Shown in pieces: positions 40,666-49,914 of a stretch of DNA of 64,000 nucleotides; positions within the stretch are counted from its first letter, which is position 1, and each line of letters opens with the position of its first letter. The stretch lies in contig NZ_JAHKQE010000041.1 of the NCBI RefSeq assembly GCF_018860855.1, forward strand, positions 21,369 to 85,368. Direction: 5' to 3'. The notes beneath the pieces are model-generated. The model saw only the letters and a list, made by a program, of their open reading frames with translations. It was not told the origin of the DNA and made no database searches. The stretch is from Amphritea atlantica. GTDB lineage: Bacteria; Pseudomonadota; Gammaproteobacteria; Pseudomonadales; Balneatricaceae. A program made the translations under genes and the position numbers.

Positions 40666-41790
40666 TTAGATTGTAAACTGTCGGTGTTGATAAACGAAAG
40701 GCTCAAGTTGATCCCAGTCCAGTTCTATTCCTAAACCGGGCAAATCGGTTGGGTGAATATAACCCTCGTTGTCCGGTCGGAACACTTGCTTTGCGCCTAC
40801 TTCATACTTTTCATAGGGCGCTGCTTGTTCAAAGTACTCACAGTTATCGTACGCCAGCATAAGATGCAGATTAGCTGCTTGAGTTAGGGTATAGCCCCAA
40901 GATTGTACTTCAGCATTAAGGCCTTGAGCACGGGTAACCCCCATCACTTGAGTAGCACCGGTATAGCCGCCAATACTAGTGACATCGAAACGGCTGCGGT
41001 CCCAGCAATGGTTCTGTAAACCGTATTTGATCAGGTTCAGATTTGGTAATGAGTTGCCCCCACTGACCACGTCGATATCCAGTGCACTTGCCAGCTGTTG
41101 ATAACCGTCCAAGTTGGAATCGGATAGGGGTTCTTCGAAAAAATCCCACTTGTACTGATCCAGAAGACGGCCCATTTGTAAGGCTTGCTGATAGGAGTAA
41201 TTGGAGTCTACATCAAGGCTCCAGCCGATATTTTTATCCGCAAATTCGGTCTGTAAGGTTTTCACCAACACCACATCTTCTGCAAATATACAGCGCGGGT
41301 GAATCTTAATCGCATTAAAGCCCTGATCGAGCATGCGGTGACAATATTCGACATAGTCTTCGATAGTCTCGAGTAACGGGCTGGACGCATATGCCCGAAC
41401 TTTATCCTGTGCGGCTCCGAGCATCTGATAGATTGGCAGGTTCAGTGATTTTGCCTTGGCATCGTGTAGAGCGATATCGAATAACGACATAGAAAGGTGC
41501 TTCAGCGGAACATATCTGCTAGCCATATCAGCAGAAATCTGAGGGATGTCATAGAGCCTCTTGCCCAATAGAAAGGGTGCCATTAAGGCTGCGCTGTGAA
41601 AGGCGGTTTGATCGAATTCATGCTCGGTATAGGTGGTCAGGCCAGCAATGCCTTGCAGACCATTATCAAAGGTGATGCGGGTGACAATCATCGCTTCACA
41701 CATCGGCCCTAGGAAAGAAGACCAGCTGACCTTCTTTCCATCAGGGCCTATTGCGAAAAGATCGATTTTCTTCACAATAGGTTGAGTCAT
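40666..41790 (-). CDS. Second enolase-superfamily enzyme lacking the dyad histidine
   Basis: A 374-aa paralogue. Where KxK is expected it has KIH (GFNAIKIHP). Metal ligands are D in SLDVDSN, E in FFEEPLS and N in SGGNSL, the last as in glucarate dehydratase. The D of RFDVTSIGG is present, but the position of the dyad His reads Q (EVQSWGY). So only the Lys-side base seems available. It starts directly at the BCCT stop (TAAATG). It may perform a different step on the same substrate family, or act on the other enantiomer. Confidence 0.85.
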   Translation of the reverse strand: MTQPIVKKIDLFAIGPDGKKVSWSSFLGPMCEAMIVTRITFDNGLQGIAGLTTYTEHEFDQTAFHSAALMAPFLLGKRLYDIPQISADMASRYVPLKHLSMSLFDIALHDAKAKSLNLPIYQMLGAAQDKVRAYASSPLLETIEDYVEYCHRMLDQGFNAIKIHPRCIFAEDVVLVKTLQTEFADKNIGWSLDVDSNYSYQQALQMGRLLDQYKWDFFEEPLSDSNLDGYQQLASALDIDVVSGGNSLPNLNLIKYGLQNHCWDRSRFDVTSIGGYTGATQVMGVTRAQGLNAEVQSWGYTLTQAANLHLMLAYDNCEYFEQAAPYEKYEVGAKQVFRPDNEGYIHPTDLPGLGIELDWDQLEPFVYQHRQFTI

Positions 41791-43350
41791 TTAAGCGTTA
41801 TCCTCATTGATGTATTTGATAGTAGTGATCATCATCAGTACCAAAATGGCCATCACCGGCAGACCCACAAGTACAGAAGCGGTTTGCATGCTCTTCAAAC
41901 CACCTAGGAACATCAGGGTCAGCGGCAGGATAGCGATGGCAAAACACCAGAACAGACGATTTGAGCGCTCCGGTTCCTGACCTTCATCCAACTCTTTTGT
42001 TGTAGTGCAGGCCATAACATAGGCCGCAGAGTCGAAAGTTGTTGCTAGTAGAACGATTCCTGATGCCGCAACGCAGAGCAATATCAGACCACTGGCAGGC
42101 AAGGTTTTGAATATCTCAATAATCGCAGTGGCAACGCCTTCGCTATTCACAAGTTCTGATACCTGTAAAACGTCGGTCATCTGCAAGTTAATACCGTAGC
42201 CGCCCAGTACCATATAGAATAAGGCGCAACCGAGAGAACCATAGGTCAGCATGCCGGTAATTACTTCACGAATCGTACGGCCACGGGAAATTCGCGTTAC
42301 AAACATCCCCATGAACGGTGCATAAGCAACCCACCATGCCCAATAGAAAACGGTCCACGCCTGTGGGAAACCACTCTTGTTTACGCTATCTGTCCAGGTA
42401 CTCATCTTGATGTAGTTTTCAAGCGCATAACCTAGGGAGTCCATGCCGAGACCGATAATGAATTTGGTTGGTCCGACAACAAGAATATAAGCAACAATTG
42501 CCAGTGTTAATAGCGTAGAAAATGTACTTAGACGCTTAATACCCTGAGACAGCCCTAAACCACTGCTGACAGAGAATATTGCAGTACAAACCAGGATAAC
42601 GGTCATATCCATATAGATACCGCTACTGACACCGAGTACTTCAGCTAGAGCGCCACTTATCATTGGTGTACCCAGTCCCAGAGAGGTTGCTGCAGCACCC
42701 AGCACACCAAAAATAAACGTATAGTTAATGATCGTGCCTAACGGACCATCGACCAGATTACCCAATGCACCACGGCATGACTCACTGACTTTGTAGATGT
42801 GCTTCTTCCGAACATAGTAAATGTAAGAGATTGCGATGGTGGGTACACAGTAAAGCGCCCATGCAGTCGGCCCCCAGTGGAAGATGCCATAGCCTTGAGC
42901 CACTGTGTACATTTCCAGAGACTTTGCTTCCAGTCCGAATGGCGTCCATGCATAGTGATAACCCCATTCAGTGCCACCCCATAGAACAAGACCCGAGGCT
43001 ATGCCTGCAAGAAATACCATCGCCCCCCAAGCGCCTTTGGAAAACTCCGGAGCCGCATCTTTATCGGCACTTAGTTTGATGCTTCCATGACGAGAGAAAG
43101 CTAAAGAAAGCAGGAAAATAAGGGCGGCAAGACCTATACTTAGAAAAGCAAAATCAAAGGTATTGGTCATCCACTTGAAGACCACGTTTATATTTACCTT
43201 TGCCGCTTCCGGGAAGGCAATGATGGGGATGGCCACAGAAGCAATTATCAACAGACTGATAACCTGCATCCTGTGATTTGTTTCAACGGTTTTCACGGGT
43301 GTATCTGTTATTTCTGTATCCTTAGGAATCTCTTTAGTTTTTATATTCAT
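41791..43350 (-). CDS. BCCT-family transporter
   Basis: A 519-aa transporter with 12 predicted membrane segments. The BCCT signature is clear: WTVFYWAWWVAYAPFMGMFV followed by TRISRGRTIREVI (near residue 340), and upstream GLVLWGGTEWGYHY and HWGPTAWALY. BCCT proteins take up betaine, choline, carnitine, DMSP or related onium compounds, often with sodium. Its gene lies between the FAD oxidoreductase and two enolase-type enzymes, so it probably imports their substrate. Confidence 0.93.
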   Translation of the reverse strand: MNIKTKEIPKDTEITDTPVKTVETNHRMQVISLLIIASVAIPIIAFPEAAKVNINVVFKWMTNTFDFAFLSIGLAALIFLLSLAFSRHGSIKLSADKDAAPEFSKGAWGAMVFLAGIASGLVLWGGTEWGYHYAWTPFGLEAKSLEMYTVAQGYGIFHWGPTAWALYCVPTIAISYIYYVRKKHIYKVSESCRGALGNLVDGPLGTIINYTFIFGVLGAAATSLGLGTPMISGALAEVLGVSSGIYMDMTVILVCTAIFSVSSGLGLSQGIKRLSTFSTLLTLAIVAYILVVGPTKFIIGLGMDSLGYALENYIKMSTWTDSVNKSGFPQAWTVFYWAWWVAYAPFMGMFVTRISRGRTIREVITGMLTYGSLGCALFYMVLGGYGINLQMTDVLQVSELVNSEGVATAIIEIFKTLPASGLILLCVAASGIVLLATTFDSAAYVMACTTTKELDEGQEPERSNRLFWCFAIAILPLTLMFLGGLKSMQTASVLVGLPVMAILVLMMITTIKYINEDNA

Positions 43351-43418
43351 GGAGTTACCTGTAATATTTATTATCTAAGGTTTAGAAGTCAGCCAATGAT
43401 TAATGGCCGAAAGCGTTA

Positions 43419-44747
43419 TTAGTTGTTTTTCATCAGCTGTGCGATGTGTGTCCCTTCAATCATCTGAAAAGGTTTTTCTTCGCTGATAGCAATATCTGCT
43501 GCCAGCGCTGCCGCTCTGCCGTATTCGAAGCACTGCGCGGTTACACGACAGCTGGCTAAGGCTTCGTGCTCACTACTCAAGCAGCGACCTGCGACAATGA
43601 TGTTCTTACCGACTTTAGGTACTAGGGTGTGAAACGGAACTTCGTAGTAGTCATTAACCAACCATTCGGTTTTCGGCTTGGCACCGTAGTGCAACTCGAT
43701 CGGCCATGATGTTTTGACAATGCCGTCGTTAAACTTTCGCTTGTTGATAACATCATCATTTTTAAGTGTTGCCATACCATCGATCGTACGAGTTTGACGA
43801 ACACCTACTTCAGTGGCGTAGTCAATGAAGTAGCTATCTTCACAGCCGGGCACGTTTGCTTTCATAAAGTTAAAGAAAGCTTCTGCCTGATAGATAGAGA
43901 ACTGTTCAGCTTCGGTATGATCAACAGGGTCGGTAACGTCCAGTGCGCGTTTATCAAAACCGGTGATTTTAGTTGCATTAACCAGTAGTTCGCCTGGATT
44001 CACTGTCGGGAATAACCAGACTTTCTTACGCAATAAATCATCATGAGCTTCTAACATGCTGACGACTTTAGGTGGGGATATCGTGTTCTCACCCCAATAA
44101 GCCAGATACTTCTCCATATGTACGTTGCCAACTTTGAACATCATGGTTGGATTCTGGATAACGCCGTTATTGCCCTTGCTGGTCTTCAGGCCCATTTTGT
44201 AAACAACATCAGCATCGCCACTGGCATCGATTACTTTCTTGGCATAGACGGATGTAAAGCCTGATTTGGTATGCAAAACCATTCCTTTCAGTTCATCGTC
44301 TTCCGCTATCACATCAATCATCTGGGTGTGGTATAGCACGGTGATGTTGGCTGCACGGAGCATATTCGTGGCTACTTTTTTGTATTTTGCGCAGTCATGG
44401 GTGGCCACCCATGTGTTGCCGTAGACCTGTGGTTCAGTCAGTCCACCTTCACGATATAGTGCGTCACGAAATCGTTCGGCAAAGCCAAATATGATTTGCT
44501 CCGGTGTCCTTTTTTGAGGGTCTTCAACGGTCATATACAGGCCGCAGATAGTGCCGGACAGTCCTGCCACAGCAGCACCACCACAAAAACCGAGTCGTTC
44601 GATCAGGAGTACACTACGGCCGCATTCGCTGGCAGTTACTGCTGCTGCAATACCTGCAGGTCCACCGCCGACGACAATGACATCAAAGAGGCCAAAGCAA
44701 GATAGTTGGTTCTTAAATTCGGATGGAAGGTTCTCTGTATATGTCAT
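43419..44747 (-). CDS. FAD-dependent oxidoreductase
   Basis: A 442-aa flavoprotein; ATG 44747 is preferred over GTG 44756. The dinucleotide-binding motif VVGGGPAGIAAAV (about 25-37) and LIERLGFCGGAAVAG, with a Cys in the second Gly loop, place it in the FAD_oxidored (PF12831-like) group. C-terminal NIIVAGRCLSSEHEALASCR is the second FAD contact. It is first in the catabolic operon and would oxidise the imported compound or an intermediate. Confidence 0.85.
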   Translation of the reverse strand: MTYTENLPSEFKNQLSCFGLFDVIVVGGGPAGIAAAVTASECGRSVLLIERLGFCGGAAVAGLSGTICGLYMTVEDPQKRTPEQIIFGFAERFRDALYREGGLTEPQVYGNTWVATHDCAKYKKVATNMLRAANITVLYHTQMIDVIAEDDELKGMVLHTKSGFTSVYAKKVIDASGDADVVYKMGLKTSKGNNGVIQNPTMMFKVGNVHMEKYLAYWGENTISPPKVVSMLEAHDDLLRKKVWLFPTVNPGELLVNATKITGFDKRALDVTDPVDHTEAEQFSIYQAEAFFNFMKANVPGCEDSYFIDYATEVGVRQTRTIDGMATLKNDDVINKRKFNDGIVKTSWPIELHYGAKPKTEWLVNDYYEVPFHTLVPKVGKNIIVAGRCLSSEHEALASCRVTAQCFEYGRAAALAADIAISEEKPFQMIEGTHIAQLMKNN

Positions 44748-44767
44748 GGTAGTCACACTATATTTCT

Positions 44768-44790
44768 TAAATATATTTAGAATATATTTA
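44768..44790. promoter_or_regulatory. Palindromic operator candidate before the catabolic operon
   Basis: TAAATATATT - TAG - AATATATTTA, a perfect 10-bp inverted repeat about 20 nt upstream of the FAD gene start. A second element TTGAG-N8-CTCAA lies at 44809-44826. FadR-type GntR proteins bind such short palindromes, so the operon's own regulator (38882) is the likely ligand-sensing repressor. The remainder, 44827-45093, holds no gene. Confidence 0.5.
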
Positions 44791-45093
44791 AAGTATTGTT
44801 AAAAGTAGTTGAGTTGTCAAGCTCAAAAAATAACCAGCTTTATTGTTTATTAGAGTCAGTGAGGAAAATGAGTACTAAATCAGTAGGTTAAGGAGTTTAA
44901 GTGAAGGCGTGCTAAAGGCGCCGATAACAAGCAATAGATGGACTCCAAGGGGTGATCGAAATCAATCATTACAAATCAGTGATGTGACGTTCCTCTGAAT
45001 CCATAGGCGAAATCGGTCAGAAGTAGAGCGCTTTCCTCTTTCTGGTATTTACTGTAGCGGAGAACACTCATAGACAAGCAGGTTTGATACTCA

Positions 45094-45215
45094 ATACGCT
45101 CCTCACCCTTCGGGTCATCGTCAAAGAGCAACGATGTTGTTATGGCCTGCGGCGGTCGATCCTTGTCTGAAGATCATTCGTTTAAAGCTCTAACGTTAAG
45201 TGCAGGACTATTTGA
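45094..45215. repeat. Dispersed structured repeat, copy 2
   Basis: Matches copy 1 (37846-37970) over the first 55-60 bp with one mismatch, then decays: the GGCCAT arm and terminal hairpin are degraded. It lies between two divergent host operons. From 45216 to 45514 the spacer is AT-rich, with an ACAATAA-N7-TTATTGT inverted repeat (45254-45274) that may belong to the porin promoter. Confidence 0.65.
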
Positions 45216-45514
45216 TGATCTAGGGTTATCCGCGAGATCATGACTAGTTGTATACAATAACGGTTAATTATTGTGTTAACTTTTGCACTAAAAGTAATCG
45301 TTTTTGAAGATAGGTTGAAGGGGGTGCCTTGTAATGAGGCAGAGGTTTTTTCTCGTAAACAATCGTTTTAATAAAATTTATCCTATTTAACACGCTGTTT
45401 TAAAACACTATCTATCCTGTCTTTTAATTTTTCTGACCACTTGGCCAGCTTTTTGCTCAAGTAGAGTAAAGGGCTCTGTAAGACAGCCTGATAATTAAAT
45501 AATGAAAGAATGGG

Positions 45515-46243
45515 ATGATGATCACTATGAAACGTAAACTCGCATTGGCCGCTCTAACCGCAAGTGCTTTTATCGCTACTCCAGCGTCCGCCGAGATGCT
45601 TTGGACCAATACCAGCCTGAGTTACTTGAAAGGTGATGATTATAAGTTCACCCCCACCGGTAATATGGATGTGGTAACACTGGAAAATGCTACCGGCCAT
45701 AACTGGGGCGACACCTTCCTATTTATTGACCGCACCATGCCTGAAGATGGCGATAGTAGTTTCTATGGTGAGTTCTCTCCCCGTTTGAGCTTGGGTTATG
45801 CCTCCGGTAGCGATCTCTCTTTTGGCCTCGTTAAGGATGTCTACTTGGCGGGTACTTGGGAGGCGGGCGATGGCTTTGATAATCATCTCTACGGTGTGAG
45901 TGTTGACCTCGATATTCCTGGGTTCCGTTATTTCACCGCTAGTGTGTACAAGGCTAATAACGAGTTTGCGGATAACGATGAGCAGCTGACGCTGACCTGG
46001 GCATACCCTATCGAAGCGGGCAGTCAAGAGTTTCTGATTGATGGCTTCCTTGACTGGAGCACGAGCAGCGATACTAACGAATCTGAGATGAACTTCACGC
46101 CGCAGATAAAATGGAATGCCGGAAAAAATATGGGGCTGAAATCGCCTCTTTATGTCGGTATTGAGTATGCCTATTGGAACAATAAATACGGTAGCACTAT
46201 CGATGAGCGTAACGCGTCATTACTGCTGAAATGGCATTTCTGA
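45515..46243 (+). CDS. Tsx/OmpK-type nucleoside-specific outer-membrane channel
   Basis: A 242-aa outer-membrane beta barrel with a signal peptide (ALAALTASAFIATPASA). The Tsx/OmpK signature is seen in LWTNTSLSYLKGDDYKF, TLENATGHNWGDTFLFIDR and the C-terminal strand ending in F (SLLLKWHF). These porins pass nucleosides and related solutes. The next gene is a purine permease, so the two form an uptake pair. A hairpin at 46258-46281 separates them. Confidence 0.9.
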   Translation: MMITMKRKLALAALTASAFIATPASAEMLWTNTSLSYLKGDDYKFTPTGNMDVVTLENATGHNWGDTFLFIDRTMPEDGDSSFYGEFSPRLSLGYASGSDLSFGLVKDVYLAGTWEAGDGFDNHLYGVSVDLDIPGFRYFTASVYKANNEFADNDEQLTLTWAYPIEAGSQEFLIDGFLDWSTSSDTNESEMNFTPQIKWNAGKNMGLKSPLYVGIEYAYWNNKYGSTIDERNASLLLKWHF

Positions 46244-46257
46244 TCGTTCATTGGATT

Positions 46258-46281
46258 GTTGCGGGCGGCATGTCCCGCAAC
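46258..46281 (+). terminator. Hairpin between porin and permease genes
   Basis: GTTGCGGG - CGGCATGT - CCCGCAAC, a perfect 8-bp stem 15 nt past the porin stop and without a T-run. It may protect the porin mRNA end or give unequal expression of the two genes. Confidence 0.5.
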
Positions 46282-46296
46282 GCATAAGGAGGTCTT

Positions 46297-47694
46297 ATGT
46301 CTATACATAACTCAAATGATTTGATCTATGCACTGGACGCTAAGCCCGGTGTTTTAGAATCAGGTTTCGCTGCGTTGCAGCATGTGCTGGCCAGTTTTAT
46401 TGGTATTATCACGCCAACACTGATTATCGGTGGTGTGCTTGGATTAGGTGAGCATGTGCCCTATCTGATTAGCATGGCGTTGATGGTATCCGGTGTGGGG
46501 ACAATTATTCAGGCCCGGCGTCCATTAGGCATGGGCGCAGGGATGATCTGCGTGCAGGGGACCAGCTTTGCCTTTCTAAGCTCGGTGCTCGCAGCAGGTT
46601 TTATTGCCAAAGGGCAGGGCGGTGGTCCAGAAGAGATTCTCTCCCTTATTTTTGGCGTGTGTTTGCTCGGTGCTTTTATTGAGATTTTCCTGAGCCAGTT
46701 TATTCATAAGCTCAAGCGTATTATTACCCCGTTAGTTACCGGTATTGTGATTACGATTATCGGTGCCAGCCTGATTAAAGTAGGCATGACCGACTTAGCG
46801 GGTGGCTTTAAAGCGAAAGACTTTGGCGATCCTGCCAATCTAATGCTGGGCGGTATTGTTCTGATCAGTATTATTGCCCTAAACCGTTCTAGCAATAGCT
46901 GGATTCGTCTGTCATCGATCGTGTTAGGGCTAGTGATCGGGATGGTCATTGCCGGATTTATGGGCAAAATCAGTTTTGCCAACCTGAGTAGTTTGCCCGT
47001 TATCAGTATTCCAGTGCCGTTTAAATATGGTTTCTCGTTTGATTGGAGCGCTTTCTTACCGATTGCGTTGATCTATATGATTACCGCCATTGAATCTACA
47101 GGTGACATCACGGCTAACTGTATGGTGTCTAAACAGCCGATTAAAGGGGATGAGTATATCGCTCGTGTTCGCGGTGGCGTGTTTGCCGATGGTTTTAACT
47201 CTCTGTTGGCGGCGGTGTTTAACACCTTTCCTAACACTACCTTTAGTCAGAACAACGGTGTGATTCAATTAACCGGCGTTGCCAGTAAGCATATCGCGTT
47301 GTATATCGGCGCTATTTTGTTGTTGCTCGGATTGTTTCCGATGATTGGCGGTATCTTACAGCAGATCCCTAAGCCCGTTTTGGGCGGTGCGACCTTGGTG
47401 ATGTTTGGTACAGTGGCTGCTGCTGGGATCAAGATTATTGCATCGGAACACCTCGATCGCCGTAAGCTTCTGATTATGGCTGTGGCATTTGGTATGGGGC
47501 TAGGTGTTAGCATGACGCCAGGTCTGCTGGATCAACTGCCGAAGATGGTGCAAAGCGTATTTGGTTCGCCGATTACGACCGGCGGTATGGCAGCGATTAT
47601 TCTAAGTTTGCTTTTGCCAGAGGAACTGGGCGAAAAGGAAGCGGTTGCTGAAGCGGCGACGGTTAGCGATTTGAGCGCTGCACAGGTCGACTAA
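46297..47694 (+). CDS. NCS2 purine permease (xanthine/urate type)
   Basis: A 465-aa permease with about 14 membrane segments. The NAT/NCS2 signature [QEP]NxGxxxxT[RKG] is present as QNNGVIQLTG, and TAIESTGDITANCMV matches transmembrane segment 8. The permease takes up xanthine or uric acid by proton symport; the precise purine is inferred from the signature. AAGGAGG upstream gives a strong ribosome-binding site. A bidirectional terminator follows at 47723. Confidence 0.9.
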   Translation: MSIHNSNDLIYALDAKPGVLESGFAALQHVLASFIGIITPTLIIGGVLGLGEHVPYLISMALMVSGVGTIIQARRPLGMGAGMICVQGTSFAFLSSVLAAGFIAKGQGGGPEEILSLIFGVCLLGAFIEIFLSQFIHKLKRIITPLVTGIVITIIGASLIKVGMTDLAGGFKAKDFGDPANLMLGGIVLISIIALNRSSNSWIRLSSIVLGLVIGMVIAGFMGKISFANLSSLPVISIPVPFKYGFSFDWSAFLPIALIYMITAIESTGDITANCMVSKQPIKGDEYIARVRGGVFADGFNSLLAAVFNTFPNTTFSQNNGVIQLTGVASKHIALYIGAILLLLGLFPMIGGILQQIPKPVLGGATLVMFGTVAAAGIKIIASEHLDRRKLLIMAVAFGMGLGVSMTPGLLDQLPKMVQSVFGSPITTGGMAAIILSLLLPEELGEKEAVAEAATVSDLSAAQVD

Positions 47695-47722
47695 ATACTC
47701 GGCCTTGAGTGATATTGGCCAA

Positions 47723-47751
47723 TAAAACACCGCGTTGATCGCGGTGTTTTT
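47723..47751. terminator. Bidirectional terminator between permease and ggt
   Basis: AAAACACCGCG - TTGAT - CGCGGTGTTTTT: an 11-bp stem with A and T tracts on either side, serving both convergent genes. Confidence 0.9.
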
Positions 47752-47807
47752 GTGTGTGTTAGGTCGAGTGATTAGTTGAAAAGAATCTGACGTAACCGTG
47801 TGCGGTA

Positions 47808-49556
47808 TTAATCGCCCATCGCCGTGCCCTCTCGGCGGGGATCGACGGCGCTTCTCCATGAGCCATCAGGCTGCCGGAAAAAGCCATGTAGGCCGCTGTT
47901 TTGGTCTTTGACTTTGGTTTGGTGCCCCAGAGCTTGTAAGGGGGCCGCGAGTGTTTCTGCAAAGGTGCCCGCTTCCAGTTCAGTCACGCCGTTGCGGTTA
48001 ACCACATGAGGGCTATTGAAGGCCTCTTGTAGGCTGAGGTCTGTGCTGAGTTTAAGGTACAGGTTTTTTGCAACATAGCTGATGATACGGCTGCCACCGG
48101 GGGAGCCCAGCGCCGCAACCAATTGGTTATCCTGATCAAACACCATCATGGGGGACATCGAACTGCGCGGGCGTTTATTGGCTTGCACTCGGTTGGCGAC
48201 CGGTTTGCCATCTTTCTCGGCAATAAAGGAAAAGTCGGTGAGTTGATTATTGAGTAAGAAGCCACCGGCCATCAGGGTTGAGCCGAAGGCCATTTCGATA
48301 CTGCTGGTGATCGATACGGCATTGCCCCATTTATCGACAATGACAAAGTGGCTGGTGGAGGGGAGCTCAGGGGAGCGGTCGTCGGCCTGGCTGATGATTT
48401 TTGGCAACTCACCGGGGCTGGCTTGGCCCATATCTTTCAGTGGGCTGATCAGTTGGCTACGCTGTTGCAAATAGGCTTCGTCTAGCAGGGCATCAACCGG
48501 TACATCGATAAAGTCGCTGTCGGCTAGATAACGGGCGCGATCGGCATAGGCCAGTCGACTCGCTTGAGTTAGCAGATGATAAAAGGCTACGCTGTCCGGT
48601 TGTTGTGGCTGTGACTCCGCCAATTCCATGAGTTTAATTATTTGTAGGGTCGTCACACCGCCGGAGGTTGGTGGAGGAAAACCGCAAACGCGATATTGCC
48701 GAAAGGGTCGGCAGATCGCTTGCCGTGCGACCGGGCGATAGTTTTGTAGATCACTCAGTTGCAGCCTGCCGGGGTTATCGGTGGCTTGCTTCACGGCGGC
48801 GACAATTTTCTGGCTGAGTTCCCCCTGATAAAAAGCAGTAGCGCCCTGTTGTGCAATCTGTTGCAGTGAGTGCGCGAGTGCTGGGTTGGTCCGTCGGTAT
48901 CCTTCAGGTAGCGGTTCTCCTTCGGGCGTAAAGAAATAATCACGAGCTTCGGGATAACGTCCCAGCCCCGGATTGATTTTTGAAGCCAATAGTTGATGGA
49001 GTCTGGCACCGACACTGAAGCCTGATTCAGAGGTTTTAATTGCTTCACTAAATAACGAAGTCCAAGGTTTCTTACCATACTGCTTGTGGCTAAATTCGAG
49101 CATCGCGAGCACGCCTGGTGTGCCCACCGAGCGACCGCCAACCATCGCATCCCACCAGTTCATCGGCGTTCCCTCTTCGGTTAAAAAAAGGTTTTCATCG
49201 GCGGAGGCTGGGGCTGTTTCTCGGCCATCAAAGGCGGTTAAGCGTTGAGTACTGTTATCCCAATAGAGCATAAAGGCACCGCCGCCGATGCCGGAAGATT
49301 GCGGCTCTACCAGTGTGAGCATCGCCTGAACCGCTACCGCGGCGTCGACGGCACTCCCCCCTTGTTGTAAGACGTTATAGCCTGCCTGAGTGGCGAGTGG
49401 GTGAGCCGTAACCACCATCTGCTGCTGTGCTGTAATAACTTTTTGCTGGAGCGTGCCTGTGGCTGATTCCGGTGCTAGGTCTTCATTAACCGCATAGGTT
49501 AATGATGAAACGAAGGCGAGTGTGGCGAAAATAATAGAGAGATAAGGTGTTCGCAT
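47808..49556 (-). CDS. ggt: Gamma-glutamyltransferase, periplasmic
   Basis: A 582-aa precursor with a signal peptide (IIFATLAFVSSLTYA). Autocleavage splits it before the catalytic Thr in LPSTSHFVIVDK (near residue 400), giving large and small subunits. GSAVDAAVAVQAMLTLVEP and SGIGGGAF in the N-terminal half and GSPGGSRIISYV near the C-terminus are typical GGT motifs. It hydrolyses or transfers the gamma-glutamyl group of glutathione in the periplasm. No operon partner. The next 358 nt (49557-49914) contain only promoter-like AT-rich sequence. Confidence 0.93.
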   Translation of the reverse strand: MRTPYLSIIFATLAFVSSLTYAVNEDLAPESATGTLQQKVITAQQQMVVTAHPLATQAGYNVLQQGGSAVDAAVAVQAMLTLVEPQSSGIGGGAFMLYWDNSTQRLTAFDGRETAPASADENLFLTEEGTPMNWWDAMVGGRSVGTPGVLAMLEFSHKQYGKKPWTSLFSEAIKTSESGFSVGARLHQLLASKINPGLGRYPEARDYFFTPEGEPLPEGYRRTNPALAHSLQQIAQQGATAFYQGELSQKIVAAVKQATDNPGRLQLSDLQNYRPVARQAICRPFRQYRVCGFPPPTSGGVTTLQIIKLMELAESQPQQPDSVAFYHLLTQASRLAYADRARYLADSDFIDVPVDALLDEAYLQQRSQLISPLKDMGQASPGELPKIISQADDRSPELPSTSHFVIVDKWGNAVSITSSIEMAFGSTLMAGGFLLNNQLTDFSFIAEKDGKPVANRVQANKRPRSSMSPMMVFDQDNQLVAALGSPGGSRIISYVAKNLYLKLSTDLSLQEAFNSPHVVNRNGVTELEAGTFAETLAAPLQALGHQTKVKDQNSGLHGFFRQPDGSWRSAVDPRREGTAMGD

Positions 49557-49914
49557 AATTCAATTCCTGAAGCGCCTATCGCGGATAGTTGAAGATAATA
49601 TGAGTTGTTATTAAAGCAGATATTGGCGCAGGTTTTTGAATAAAGCCGGTTTATCGAGCATAAATTTATGCTGAAAGTTCGTTCATCGTTTTATCGCTGT
49701 CTATATTGAAATGTATATCGGCTGGGGAGTGCGCATCTGAGGGTGTTAACGGCGAATAAACAGAGGCTAAGCGTCTCTTCAGGGGCGGCTCGGAATGAGT
49801 AGTGTAGTTGTGTTGGCTAATTGTTGACGGCCTTATACTAACATTGGTTAAAGATGAGGCGTTTGAGGCCGATACCCTTAAGTTAAGGACTCACTAGCAA
49901 CTAGGAGATTCACT

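Noticed and set aside
45290-45375. Purine riboswitch or PurR box upstream of the Tsx/OmpK-permease pair
   Set aside because: No purine-aptamer core was seen, and the AAAC-N4-GTTT sequence near 45357 is too far from the PurR consensus.
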